From: Marivivens sp. LCG002
Lineage (GTDB): Bacteria > Pseudomonadota > Alphaproteobacteria > Rhodobacterales > Rhodobacteraceae
Length of the DNA stretch: 64,000 nucleotides
Direction of reading: 5' to 3'
NCBI RefSeq assembly: GCF_030264275.1
Contig: NZ_CP127165.1
Coordinates: 2,781,501 to 2,845,500 of the forward strand
How positions within the stretch are numbered: the first letter of the stretch is position 1; every line of letters begins with the position of its first letter. Below the pieces are notes generated by a model that saw nothing but the letters and a program-made list of their open reading frames with translations, made no database searches and was not told where the DNA came from. Of the stretch, positions 16,491 through 25,328 are shown piece after piece. The translations under genes were made by a program, and so were the position numbers.

Positions 16491-17524
16491 GGAGTTGCCA
16501 ATCGTGAAAGAACGGGGGCGGTCGAGGCGCGCCGGATAAGCTCTGCCTCTGCGACCTGTTGTAATGGAGTGCCCTGAACAAGGCCAAGGCGGGTGATCAA
16601 TATCTCGGCGAGCGGACCACAGGACGCCTGAAGAGGGGCGCTGGTCACAGTGAGGGGCGGCACGAAATTCTCGGCGCGGAGTTGGGGAATATCGTCGTCG
16701 TGGGCAATCACCGAAAGGTCCCCGGGGATCGATATCCCAAGCTCTCCCGCGGCGCGATAGACGCCGTTCGCCACCACGGTAGACACGCAGATGATCGCGC
16801 TGGGCGGGGTTGCATCGGACAACATGGTCTTGGCCGCTTCATAGCCATAGAGCTCGAAAGGCTGGTCATTGACGATCATACGCTCGGGCACAAAGAGGCC
16901 CAGATCCTCAACAGCCGCGCGAAACCCTTCTTCACGGTCGATGGCGTAAACGGCCGTTTTCTCGCCGTTCAAAAGCGCGATCCGCTTGTGCCCCAAAGCC
17001 GCAAGATGGCGCGCGGCGGTTTCCGTCACGCCGCTGTTCGAAATGTCGAAATAGGGGTGCCCTGCATCCTTGGAGGCGCGACCGTGCACAACAAAAGGAA
17101 TGCCCTTTTTCGTCAGAAAAGCGATGCGCGGATCATTGGCTACAGGTGCGTTCACGATAAAGCCGTCCACGATCTGCTTCTCGATCATCTTGCGATAGGA
17201 TTCGACGGGATCGGATTCGCTGGCGACCTGAAACACGAGGTCGATATCGTGCTGCGCCAGACGCGACGAAAGGCCAAGCATGATTTCGGCAAAGGTGCGG
17301 TCAAAGGGGCTTCGCGGATTGATCCGGACGATCATTCCGACCATGCCCGAGCGTCCCGATACCAGCTTTTGCGCGATCTTGTTCGGCCGATATTCCAACT
17401 GCTTGGCGGTTTCTTCCACAAGTCTGCGGGTGTCGATGTTCACTTCGGGAAAGCCGTTGAGCGCACGCGACACCGTGGCCGGTGACAGCCCAAGTTCCTT
17501 GGCGATCTGCTTGAGCGTTGCCAT
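16481..17524 (-). CDS. LacI-family transcriptional regulator of the maltose locus
   Basis: 347 residues: N-terminal LacI helix-turn-helix (MATLKQIAKELGLSPATVSR) with the hinge helix, then a periplasmic-binding-protein-like sugar domain to the C-terminus. It is the first gene of the leftward run with malK and amylase and diverges from malE. The 253-base gap between them contains the palindrome AAAACGTTTT, typical of LacI-family operators, so it probably represses both directions in the absence of a maltodextrin inducer (inference). Confidence 0.85.
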   Translation of the reverse strand: MATLKQIAKELGLSPATVSRALNGFPEVNIDTRRLVEETAKQLEYRPNKIAQKLVSGRSGMVGMIVRINPRSPFDRTFAEIMLGLSSRLAQHDIDLVFQVASESDPVESYRKMIEKQIVDGFIVNAPVANDPRIAFLTKKGIPFVVHGRASKDAGHPYFDISNSGVTETAARHLAALGHKRIALLNGEKTAVYAIDREEGFRAAVEDLGLFVPERMIVNDQPFELYGYEAAKTMLSDATPPSAIICVSTVVANGVYRAAGELGISIPGDLSVIAHDDDIPQLRAENFVPPLTVTSAPLQASCGPLAEILITRLGLVQGTPLQQVAEAELIRRASTAPVLSRLATPWT

Positions 17525-17617
17525 GCGCGTTTATCCCCTCCCGAAGGTCCCCGTTCAGCCGTAGCCGATCCAGCCCTTGGGCTAAATGCTGCCTAAAAAA
17601 ATCTGTTCTGTCTATTT

Positions 17618-17627
17618 AAAACGTTTT
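17618..17627. promoter_or_regulatory. Putative LacI-family operator between malR-like gene and malE
   Basis: AAAACGTTTT is a perfect 10-bp palindrome with the central CG step usual for LacI-family sites, partly extended on each side (TTT before, GAAA after). It lies in the divergent intergenic region, 94 bases from the regulator start and 151 from the malE start, so it is well placed to control both. Confidence 0.55.
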
Positions 17628-17777
17628 GAAAAGGAAAAAACTGTGTCTATGCTCAGGATGAATCGCCCTTTTGATCGGGGCGTTCGGCCTGTGTCCGGGG
17701 GGAGTCCTCGCGCGGGTCAATTGTTTGGGTCCGATATTGCGGACCGTTTGGCGCTCGACTCGGGAGGAGTATCCAAG

Positions 17778-18944
17778 ATGAAGACGTCTCTTAAAATGAC
17801 TGCAATGGCTGCGCTTTTGGCCAGCACCGCTTCTTCTGCTTTTGCATTGGAAGAAGGTGTTCTGACCATCTGGCTCGGCGACCGTGGCAACGATTTGCTG
17901 CAGGAAATCGGCGCTCAGTTCGAAGCAGATCTGGGTGTAAAGGTTGTGGTGGAAAACGCCGACCCGCTGACCGACAAATTCCAGCAGGCCGCTTCGACGG
18001 GCGATGGCCCCGATATCGTGCTTTGGGCACATGACCGTTTCGGCGAATGGGCTGCAGGCGGTCTGATCCAGCCCGTCAACCCGAGCGCAGAGATCGTCGA
18101 TGGCATCATCGACAGCGCATGGGACGCAATGTCCTTTGACGGCAAGGTTTGGGGCTATCCCGTATCGGTCGAAGCAATCGGTCTGGTCTACAACAAAGAC
18201 CTGATCGCGACCCCGCCCGCAACCATCGAAGAGATCGCGTCGATCCAGACGCCCGAGGGCGTTTCGCCGATCCTTTGGGACTATAACAACACCTACTTCA
18301 CCTTCCCGTTCCTGATGTCGAACGGCGGCTTTGCCTTCAAGAAAGTGGACGGCTCCTTTGACGGTTCGACCACGGGCGTCAACAACGAAGGCGCCATTGC
18401 AGGCGCCAAGGCTGTGCGCGCTCTGTTCGACGCAGGTGTCATGCCCGCAGGTGTAGATTATGGCGTCATGGATGCGGCCATGGCCAAGGGCGAAACCGCG
18501 ATGGTCATTAACGGCCCGTGGAGCTGGGGTGCCTATAAGGATGCAGGCATCAATGTCGGCGTCGCCCCGCTTCCTTCGGTCAACGGACAGCCCTCGCCCG
18601 CCTTTATCGGCGTTCAGGGTCTTGCTGTGAATGCCGCTTCGCCCAACGTCGATCTCGCGATCGAATTCATCGAAAACTATGTGCTGACCGACGAAGGTCT
18701 GGCCAAGTGGAACAGCAACGGCAACCTCGGCGCTTTGACCGACAAGTCCGCCGGTGCTGCGCAAAACGATGAAAACATCGCAGTCACGCTTGAAATCGCA
18801 GCCGGCGGTGTGCCGATGCCTTCGAACCCCGAAATGGGTGCCTTCTGGGGTGCCATGGGTCCGGCTCTCGGCAACATCACCTCGGGTGCAAGCAGCGTCG
18901 AAGATGCTCTGAACGACGCCGCTGCCCGTATCCTCGGCGAATAA
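17778..18944 (+). CDS. malE: Maltose/maltodextrin-binding protein MalE
   Basis: 388 residues from an ATG with a GGGAGGAG ribosome site, preferred over a longer frame because it opens onto a signal peptide (1-23, ending ASSAFA). The mature start (LEEGVLTIWLGDRGND) and TGDGPDIVLWAHDRFG, WDAMSFDGKVWGYP and VYNKDL follow Escherichia coli MalE closely. It binds maltodextrins in the periplasm and delivers them to MalF-MalG. A terminator-like hairpin directly follows, which would leave the binding protein more abundant than the permease subunits. Confidence 0.93.
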   Translation: MKTSLKMTAMAALLASTASSAFALEEGVLTIWLGDRGNDLLQEIGAQFEADLGVKVVVENADPLTDKFQQAASTGDGPDIVLWAHDRFGEWAAGGLIQPVNPSAEIVDGIIDSAWDAMSFDGKVWGYPVSVEAIGLVYNKDLIATPPATIEEIASIQTPEGVSPILWDYNNTYFTFPFLMSNGGFAFKKVDGSFDGSTTGVNNEGAIAGAKAVRALFDAGVMPAGVDYGVMDAAMAKGETAMVINGPWSWGAYKDAGINVGVAPLPSVNGQPSPAFIGVQGLAVNAASPNVDLAIEFIENYVLTDEGLAKWNSNGNLGALTDKSAGAAQNDENIAVTLEIAAGGVPMPSNPEMGAFWGAMGPALGNITSGASSVEDALNDAAARILGE

Positions 18945-18951
18945 AAGACCC

Positions 18952-18980
18952 AAGGGCGGCCGATACTGGCCGCCCTTTTT
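18952..18980 (+). terminator. Hairpin terminator/attenuator between malE and malF
   Basis: A 10-bp stem (18952-18961 with 18968-18977, AAGGGCGGCC/GGCCGCCCTT) and six-base loop are followed by a T run. It sits between two genes of one operon, so it probably acts as a partial terminator or 3' mRNA stabiliser setting malE above malFG. Confidence 0.8.
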
Positions 18981-19004
18981 CTCTTTCGAGCACTGGATAG
19001 GCCA

Positions 19005-20543
19005 ATGTCCGCAATGTCCCGTTCCCTTTTGGATCAAGGTTCGCAAACGACACCTCCTTGGGGTCGCTTTGCCATCGTGGGCGCGATTTTCGTTGCGCTC
19101 TTATACGCGGCGTTCCAGCTCTATCTGATCGGTCAGACGCTCTTTGGCGTTATGGTTCTCGCCATTGCGGTCGGCTTTGCGATCGTATTCGGCTCGACAC
19201 GCTTTTACGCGCATCGGTTCATCTTCCCGGGATTGTCGGCAATCCTCGTGTTTATCCTCTTTCCGGTGCTTTACACGATTTACCTCGGTTTTACGAATTT
19301 CTCGTCTTTCAACCTTTTGACCTTTGAGCGAGCAGTCTCGGTGCTCCAGCGCGCCAAAGTCGTCGATAAAGAGAGCGAAACGCCCTTTGCCGTGGTCAAG
19401 GACGGCGATCTCTATCGGGTCTATCTGCCCGACCTCGGGCTTTTGTCCGACCCTGTATCGTTTGCCGAACCTGCGTCGGCAGATCTGACCCCGGTCGAAA
19501 GCGAACCGAGCGGTCTCATCGAACGCAAGGAAGCCGTGGCGCTTCGCGCTGGTTTGCAGATGATTGATCTGGTCAAGCCTGATGGCGCGATCCTTCGCAA
19601 TTCGGGGCTGCGCACGTTTGCGGATGTGCGCGACGAATACGAAAGAGTGAGCGACGACACGCTCCTTCGCACGTCGGACGACATTCTCCTGACCGCAGAT
19701 CATTCGATCGGCTTTTTCGTCGATCCCGACGGGAACCGCGTTGCACCCGGGTGGCGGGTCAACATCGGGCTTCAGAATTACGAGCGTATCGCCAACTCCG
19801 AAGGCATCCGTGCGCCGATGCTGAGCATCTTTATCTGGACCGTGGTTTTTGCCGTCGCCTCGGCAGCTCTCACGTTTGCGCTCGGGCTTTTGCTTGCGGT
19901 GATCCTCCAGTGGCCGCATCTGCGCGGCAAGGCGATCTATCGCATCTTGCTCATCCTGCCCTATGCTGTGCCGTCGTTTATCTCGATCCTCGTGTTCAAG
20001 GGGATCTTCAACCAGAACTTCGGCGAGATTAACCTAATCCTCGATGCGCTCTTCGGGATCAGGCCCGAGTGGTTCACCGACGGCACGCTTGCGCGGACAG
20101 TGATCCTTATTGTGAACGTCTGGCTCGGCTATCCCTATATGATGCTTCTGGCCATGGGTTTTTTGCAAGGGGTGCCCGAGGACCACAAAAAGGCCGCCGC
20201 GCTCGAAGGCGCTTCTTCTGTGCGGGTGTTCTTTACCATCACATTGCCGCAGATCATTCCACCGTTCCTGCCGCTCTTGATTGCGACCTTTGCTTTCAAT
20301 TTCAACAACCTCGTCCTTATCCTTCTGTTGACGCGCGGAGGGCCGGATATTCCCGGAACGGTGATCCCCGCAGGTGAGACGGATATTCTCGGCTCGTTTG
20401 TCTATCGGATCAGCTTTATGGACTCGGGTCAGCAATTCGGGCTTGCCGGTGCGATCACCTTCCTGATTTTCGTTTTGGTCGGCATGATCGCCTATTTCAA
20501 CTTTGTGGCCATGCGCCGCGCCGCACAAAAGAGGGCTGCGTGA
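19005..20543 (+). CDS. malF: Maltose/maltodextrin ABC transporter permease MalF
   Basis: 512 residues, about the length of E. coli MalF (514). N-terminal transmembrane helices lead to FTNFSSFNLLTFERA, then a large periplasmic P2-like region (about 110-260), then the core permease domain with the EAA loop EDHKKAAALEGASSVRVFF (about 390-408). It forms the membrane channel with MalG and contacts MalE through the large loop. Starts 61 bases after malE and overlaps malG by one base or a few. Confidence 0.92.
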   Translation: MSAMSRSLLDQGSQTTPPWGRFAIVGAIFVALLYAAFQLYLIGQTLFGVMVLAIAVGFAIVFGSTRFYAHRFIFPGLSAILVFILFPVLYTIYLGFTNFSSFNLLTFERAVSVLQRAKVVDKESETPFAVVKDGDLYRVYLPDLGLLSDPVSFAEPASADLTPVESEPSGLIERKEAVALRAGLQMIDLVKPDGAILRNSGLRTFADVRDEYERVSDDTLLRTSDDILLTADHSIGFFVDPDGNRVAPGWRVNIGLQNYERIANSEGIRAPMLSIFIWTVVFAVASAALTFALGLLLAVILQWPHLRGKAIYRILLILPYAVPSFISILVFKGIFNQNFGEINLILDALFGIRPEWFTDGTLARTVILIVNVWLGYPYMMLLAMGFLQGVPEDHKKAAALEGASSVRVFFTITLPQIIPPFLPLLIATFAFNFNNLVLILLLTRGGPDIPGTVIPAGETDILGSFVYRISFMDSGQQFGLAGAITFLIFVLVGMIAYFNFVAMRRAAQKRAA

Positions 20544-21433
20544 TGATCGTCGAACGTCCCCGTGATCTCTTGATCAAGAAAATCGCCGCACATGCCGTGC
20601 TTATCGGTTTCATTGCGATCATCCTTTTTCCGTTCCTTGTCGTGATCTCGATTTCCTTTCGCGAGGGGAATTTCACGGTCGGTTCCCTATGGCCCGAGAA
20701 TCCGACGCTCGAACATTGGTATCTGGCGTTCGGCTTTGACTATACCCGCGCCGACGGAACCGTGATCGAACCGCCCTATCCTGTTCTGACCTGGATGTGG
20801 AATTCGGTCAAAATCGGGATTTTTGCGGGCGTCGGTGTCGTCACGCTCTCGACCATTTCGGCCTATGCCTTTGCCCGCGTCAAATTCCGTGGGCGCGCCG
20901 CTCTGCTCGATACGCTTTTCATCATCCAGATGTTCCCGACGACGCTCGCGCTTGTTGCGATCTATGCGATCTTCGATGCTCTGGGCGAGGTAAGCCCGAT
21001 CCTCGGAATCGACAGCCACTGGGCTCTTGTTCTCGTCTATATCTCGGGCATCACGATGCACATCTGGACGATCAAGGGATACTTCGACTCGATCGACCCT
21101 TCGCTCGACAAAGCGGCCCAAATCGACGGCGCAACCCCGTGGCAGACATTCCGCCATGTGTTTCTGCCGCTGGCGGTGCCGATCCTTTCGGTTGTTTTCG
21201 TTCTCGTCTTTATCGGTGCGATCAACGACTATCCTATGGCTTCGGTGCTCTTGCGGTCCGAAGACAACCTTACGCTTGCGGTCGGATCTCGTCTTTATCT
21301 GAACGAGTTCAAATATCTTTGGGGCGATTTCGCCGCCGCTGCGATCCTCTCGGGTGTTCCGATCACTGTCGTCTTTCTGATTGCGCAAAAATACCTTGTG
21401 AGCGGTCTGAGCGACGGCGCAGTCAAAGGCTAG
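20543..21433 (+). CDS. malG: Maltose/maltodextrin ABC transporter permease MalG
   Basis: 296 residues, the family's usual length. Six hydrophobic segments and the EAA loop (DKAAQIDGATPWQTFRHVFLP, about 190-210) mark the inner-membrane permease that couples to MalK. The ATG at 20543 overlaps the malF stop; a GTG one codon earlier is possible. It ends the rightward mal operon. Confidence 0.92.
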   Translation: MIVERPRDLLIKKIAAHAVLIGFIAIILFPFLVVISISFREGNFTVGSLWPENPTLEHWYLAFGFDYTRADGTVIEPPYPVLTWMWNSVKIGIFAGVGVVTLSTISAYAFARVKFRGRAALLDTLFIIQMFPTTLALVAIYAIFDALGEVSPILGIDSHWALVLVYISGITMHIWTIKGYFDSIDPSLDKAAQIDGATPWQTFRHVFLPLAVPILSVVFVLVFIGAINDYPMASVLLRSEDNLTLAVGSRLYLNEFKYLWGDFAAAAILSGVPITVVFLIAQKYLVSGLSDGAVKG

Positions 21434-21565
21434 AGACACGAACGCGCATATCTTTTCGGCAAGCGCGCGCTCATGCTTGCCGAAAGTGCCGTGCATTTAA
21501 GTCATTCGGTTGCGAAGTTGTCGGGGGTTCTCTATCTCGGACGCAAACAACGCGGACAGAGTGAC

Positions 21566-22177
21566 ATGGCAAACTTCCTTTATCAAAACGACCTTCCCGA
21601 TGGGCTTGACCTTGGCCCTGTGGTGGCAATCGACTGTGAAACGATGGGGCTGAACCCGCATCGCGACAGACTTTGCCTGATTCAGATGTCGGGCGGTGAT
21701 GGAAATTGTCACCTTGTGCAGGTCGGCAAAGGCCAGACCGAGGCCCCAAACCTGTGCAAGATGCTCGAAGATCCCAATGTGCTCAAACTGTTCCACTTCG
21801 GGCGCTTTGACATTGCTGCGCTCTACAACACATTCGGTGCGCTCTCTGCTCCGGTCTATTGCACCAAGATCGCTTCCAAGCTGGTCCGCACATTCACCGA
21901 TCGTCACGGGCTCAAGTATCTTTTGCAAGAGCTGGTCGGCGTAGACATTTCGAAGCATCAGCAACAGAGTGACTGGGGCGCGGAAAAGCTGAGCGAGGCA
22001 CAGCTCGATTATGCCGCCTCAGATGTTCTTTACCTTCACAAGCTCAAGGATGCGCTCGACGTAATGCTTGCCCGCGAAGGGCGGACCGAAATCGCACAGG
22101 CTTGCTACGAGTTCCTGCCGACGCGCGCCAAGCTCGATCTGGCTGGTTGGCCCGAGATCGACATCTTCTCGCACTAA
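21566..22177 (+). CDS. rnd: Ribonuclease D-like 3'-5' exonuclease
   Basis: 203 residues from the ATG at 21566. It has the DEDDy exonuclease motifs: AIDCETMGL (Exo I), HFGRFDIAAL (Exo II) and YAASDVLYL (Exo III with Tyr). It is much shorter than E. coli RNase D (375) because the C-terminal HRDC domains are missing, a form common in alphaproteobacteria. It probably trims tRNA or other small RNA 3' ends. Ten bases before lptC in the same direction. Confidence 0.85.
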   Translation: MANFLYQNDLPDGLDLGPVVAIDCETMGLNPHRDRLCLIQMSGGDGNCHLVQVGKGQTEAPNLCKMLEDPNVLKLFHFGRFDIAALYNTFGALSAPVYCTKIASKLVRTFTDRHGLKYLLQELVGVDISKHQQQSDWGAEKLSEAQLDYAASDVLYLHKLKDALDVMLAREGRTEIAQACYEFLPTRAKLDLAGWPEIDIFSH

Positions 22178-22186
22178 AGGGTTATC

Positions 22187-22780
22187 GTGCAGAACAACAG
22201 CTATAGCACCTTTGTGAGTTGGGCCAAAGTCGTGCTCCCTCTTGGGGCGCTTGTGCTGTTGTCGACGGTGTTCTTTCTGGCGAGGGCGGTGGACACGGAA
22301 ATGTCCGTCCCGTTCTCGACCATCGAAGAAGCAGCGCGCGAGTCGCGGCTGAGCGACCCGAATTTTTCCGGCATGACCGATCCCGGCGCGTCGTTTCAGG
22401 TCTCGGCCAAAACGATCAAACCCGATGCCTCGGACCCCACGCGCATCACGATCGAAGCCCCGACCCTGAGCGCGATCGACCCGAATGAAGGGCAAATCCG
22501 CATCCGTGCAGGCAAGGCGGTTCTGAGCGATGATCTGGGCAAAATCACTTTCGAGGATTTGGTGCGCCTTGAAACATCGAATGGATACACGATCGAAAGC
22601 CGCGGTTTGTCGGCCGACTTGACCGCAGGTCGGGCGCAAACCGATGGTGCTCTTGAGATTGTGACGCCATTCGGGGGTTTGTCGGCGGGGCAACTCGTCG
22701 TAGAACTGGGCAAAATCGATGGTGGTGCTACACTGCTGTTCCAGAACGGGGTCAGAATGACCTATCGGATCAAGGATTGA
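22187..22780 (+). CDS. lptC: LPS export periplasmic protein LptC
   Basis: 197 residues from a GTG start. A single N-terminal membrane helix (about 12-32) is followed by a beta-jellyroll-like periplasmic domain with PTLSAIDPNEGQIRI. LptC anchors the Lpt bridge at the inner membrane, between the LptBFG transporter and LptA. Identification rests on size, topology and the lptC-lptA-lptB order. Confidence 0.85.
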   Translation: MQNNSYSTFVSWAKVVLPLGALVLLSTVFFLARAVDTEMSVPFSTIEEAARESRLSDPNFSGMTDPGASFQVSAKTIKPDASDPTRITIEAPTLSAIDPNEGQIRIRAGKAVLSDDLGKITFEDLVRLETSNGYTIESRGLSADLTAGRAQTDGALEIVTPFGGLSAGQLVVELGKIDGGATLLFQNGVRMTYRIKD

Positions 22781-22783
22781 ACC

Positions 22784-23269
22784 ATGACCAAATTCGCCGC
22801 TCTTGCCGCAGTGTTCTGGATCGCCGTCGCATCCACTTCCGTGGCTCAAACCGGACTTTCGCTCGGCGGTCTTGACGTTGATCCGACCGATCCCGTCGAA
22901 GTGGCGGCCGACAGCCTGAGCGTCGATCAGGACACGGGCATCGCGAAATTTGTCGGCAATGTCGAGATCATCCAAGGCAGCCTCAAGGTGACGGCGGGTG
23001 TCGTCGAGGTGGTCTATTCGGAAGAAACGGGCGAGATTTCGCGGCTGGTCGCTTCGGAGGGTGTGACCTTTGTCACCTCGCAGGAACGCGCCGAAGCCGC
23101 GAGTGCTGTCTATGATCTCAAGACTGGGCTTTTGGAGCTCACGGGCGATGTGATCCTTGTTCAGGGACGCAATTCGATTACCACCTCTACGCTACGTGTC
23201 GATCTGACCGCCAAGACCGCCGTTGCAGAGGGTCGCGTGCGCACCGTTCTGCAGCAGGGAGGCCAGTGA
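22784..23269 (+). CDS. lptA: LPS transport periplasmic protein LptA
   Basis: 161 residues with a signal peptide (about 1-22, ...STSVAQT). The OstA-type repeat is clear: PVEVAADSLSVDQDTGIAKF, then FVGNVEIIQGSLKVTA. It forms the periplasmic bridge that carries LPS from LptC to the outer-membrane LptD. It starts three bases after lptC and ends one base before lptB. Confidence 0.92.
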   Translation: MTKFAALAAVFWIAVASTSVAQTGLSLGGLDVDPTDPVEVAADSLSVDQDTGIAKFVGNVEIIQGSLKVTAGVVEVVYSEETGEISRLVASEGVTFVTSQERAEAASAVYDLKTGLLELTGDVILVQGRNSITTSTLRVDLTAKTAVAEGRVRTVLQQGGQ

Positions 23270-23270
23270 G

Positions 23271-24023
23271 ATGGCTGAACTCAAGGTGGAACAGGGCAGT
23301 CAGGGGCTCCGCATCGTCGGGCTTCGCAAGAGCTATAAAAAGCGCACCGTCATCCGCGATGTGAGCCTCGAGCTGAACCGAGGCGAGGCGGTTGCATTGC
23401 TGGGGCCGAACGGATCGGGCAAGACCACCTGTTTCTATTCCATCGCAGGATTGGTCCAGCCCGAAGGCGGCAAGGTGATCGTCGACGGGCGCGATGTGAC
23501 GATGCTCCCCATGTATCGCCGTGCCAATCTCGGGATCGGTTATCTTCCACAGGAAATGTCGATCTTTCGCGGGCTTTCGGTCGAGAACAACATCCTCGCG
23601 ATCCTCGAGATCAACGAAAAGGACCCGCTGCGCCGCCGCGAGCGGCTCGAAGAGCTTTTGTCCGAGTTTTCCATCGAGCATTTGCGCCGTGCCCCCGCGC
23701 TCGCTCTTTCGGGCGGGGAGCGCCGTCGCGCCGAGATTGCGCGCTGTCTGGCGGCCAATCCGAACTATGTTCTTCTCGATGAACCCTTTGCAGGGGTGGA
23801 CCCCATTGCAGTCGGTGAAATCCGCTCGCTTGTGGCCGATCTCAAGACGCGCGGGCTTGGTGTTTTGATCACCGATCACAACGTGCACGAGACGCTCAAC
23901 ATCGTCGACCGCGCTTACATTCTCCATGACGGACGTGTCCTGATGAGCGGCACGACAGACGAAGTGGTGAACGACGAGAATGTCCGCCGCGTCTATTTGG
24001 GCCAAGGTTTCCGCGTCAACTAA
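23271..24023 (+). CDS. lptB: LPS export ABC transporter ATP-binding protein LptB
   Basis: 250 residues. Walker A GPNGSGKTT, LptB-type Q-loop region YLPQEMSIFRGLSVENNI, signature LSGGERRRAEIARC, Walker B YVLLDEPFAGVDPI and the H-loop ITDHNVHET are all present. It energises LPS extraction from the inner membrane. The ATG at 23271 was chosen for its position directly after the lptA stop. Confidence 0.95.
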   Translation: MAELKVEQGSQGLRIVGLRKSYKKRTVIRDVSLELNRGEAVALLGPNGSGKTTCFYSIAGLVQPEGGKVIVDGRDVTMLPMYRRANLGIGYLPQEMSIFRGLSVENNILAILEINEKDPLRRRERLEELLSEFSIEHLRRAPALALSGGERRRAEIARCLAANPNYVLLDEPFAGVDPIAVGEIRSLVADLKTRGLGVLITDHNVHETLNIVDRAYILHDGRVLMSGTTDEVVNDENVRRVYLGQGFRVN

Positions 24024-24255
24024 AGTTCAACGCGCGATCGCTGAATCTCGTTGACAAGCACCCGTGACCTGTCGCCAAATGAAGGGGATGAAAGACAAAG
24101 TTTCTCCTCGCGTTTCGGTGCAGGCTCGACAGCCTGACGGTCGTGTTGAGTGTGAAAACCGGATCGATCATCACCATATCAACACAGCAAACGGCGATTT
24201 ACCGTGCCAACTTGGCTCGGGCTGAAGCTGTGTCACCAGTATAAAGGAGAATACG

Positions 24256-24831
24256 ATGCGTTACCAAATCAGCGGCAAGCAAATCGACATCGGTGAAGCT
24301 CTTCAAACGCATGTAAAGACCGAGCTTGAAGCCACCCTGGAAAAATATGCAGGACGCCCGACCGAAGCCTATATCGTCTTCTCGAAGTCCGGCAGCGAGC
24401 TTGTCGCCGAAACCGTCGTTCACCTGTCCACCGGTCTGACCTGTCAGGCAAAGGGCCATGCGCATGACATTTATGCCGCATTCGATAGCTGTCTGGAAAA
24501 AATGGACAAGCAGTTGCGCCGTTACAAGCGTCGCTTGAAAGACCACCACCGCGATCGTGCGGAGCCGGTTGAACTTTCCGAAGTCTCCTCGTATATCCTC
24601 GCCGGAATTGATGACCATGGTGAGGCGGAGCCAGAAGATCTCGCACCGATGATTATCGCTGAGATGGAGACGAAGATTCCTTCGATCTCGGTCGGCGAGG
24701 CGGTGATGCAGATGGAATTGGCCCACGCCCAGCTTCAGGTCTTTAGAAACGAAAAACATGGCGGTGTGAATGTTGTATACCGCCGAGAAGACGGAAACAT
24801 CGGCTGGATCGACCCACGTAGCATGGGGTAA
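24256..24831 (+). CDS. hpf: Ribosome hibernation promoting factor, long form
   Basis: 191 residues, with the N-terminal S30AE fold (MRYQISGKQIDIGEALQTHV; about 1-105) and the C-terminal dimerisation domain (about 130-190, with GNIGWIDPRS at the end) of long HPF, which pairs ribosomes into inactive 100S dimers. The 232-base gap upstream contains a TTGACA at 24051-24056 that may be a -35 box, but no convincing -10. In many proteobacteria rpoN lies between lptB and hpf; it is absent here. Confidence 0.92.
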   Translation: MRYQISGKQIDIGEALQTHVKTELEATLEKYAGRPTEAYIVFSKSGSELVAETVVHLSTGLTCQAKGHAHDIYAAFDSCLEKMDKQLRRYKRRLKDHHRDRAEPVELSEVSSYILAGIDDHGEAEPEDLAPMIIAEMETKIPSISVGEAVMQMELAHAQLQVFRNEKHGGVNVVYRREDGNIGWIDPRSMG

Positions 24832-24863
24832 AATCCTGACCGAACAAAGCCCTAGGCCAGTTG

Positions 24864-25328
24864 ATGCAGATTTCTGAAATTCTGAAACCCGAAGCAATCA
24901 AGATCATTGGTTCTTCGACGAGTAAGAAACGTCTCTTTCATGATATCGGTGAATTGGCCGAAAGCGTGCTCGGTTACAAAGCGTCCGAGGTTGTCGAAGC
25001 TCTCATCGAGCGCGAGAACCTTGGACCGACCGGCGTGGGACATGGAATCGCCCTGCCCCACGCACGACTCGAAGGTGTAGATCGCGTGTGCGGACTGTTC
25101 TTGCGCATCGAGAAACCGATGGATTTCGAGTCCGTCGACCGTCAGCCTGTTGATCTTGTCTTTGTGCTTCTTGCGCCTGCTTCTGCGGGGGTCGAGCATC
25201 TCAAGGCGCTTGCGCTTGTCTCGCGCACGATGCGTGACGCCGCGACCTGTGCAAAGCTTCGAGCGAATGCAGACCCTGCGACGCTCCACGCGATCCTTAC
25301 GGACTCGCACGCGACGCAAGCGGCCTGA
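24864..25328 (+). CDS. ptsN: Nitrogen PTS EIIA protein PtsN
   Basis: 154 residues. PTS EIIA-2 domain with the phosphorylatable histidine in GHGIALPHARL (about residue 66) and the GVEHL segment. It receives phosphate from the nitrogen-related PTS (PtsP-NPr) and regulates potassium, nitrogen or envelope functions. The ATG at 24864 is used rather than the TTG just before it. It lies 32 bases after hpf and converges with the sulfotransferase gene. Confidence 0.92.
   Translation: MQISEILKPEAIKIIGSSTSKKRLFHDIGELAESVLGYKASEVVEALIERENLGPTGVGHGIALPHARLEGVDRVCGLFLRIEKPMDFESVDRQPVDLVFVLLAPASAGVEHLKALALVSRTMRDAATCAKLRANADPATLHAILTDSHATQAA

Noticed and set aside
17616-19046. 476-codon open frame antisense to malE
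   Set aside because: The sense strand is a full-length MalE with signal peptide; the antisense product has no recognisable feature.
24024-24255. rpoN remnant or small RNA between lptB and hpf
   Set aside because: I see no sigma-54 signature and no clear promoter-terminator pair; only an isolated TTGACA.
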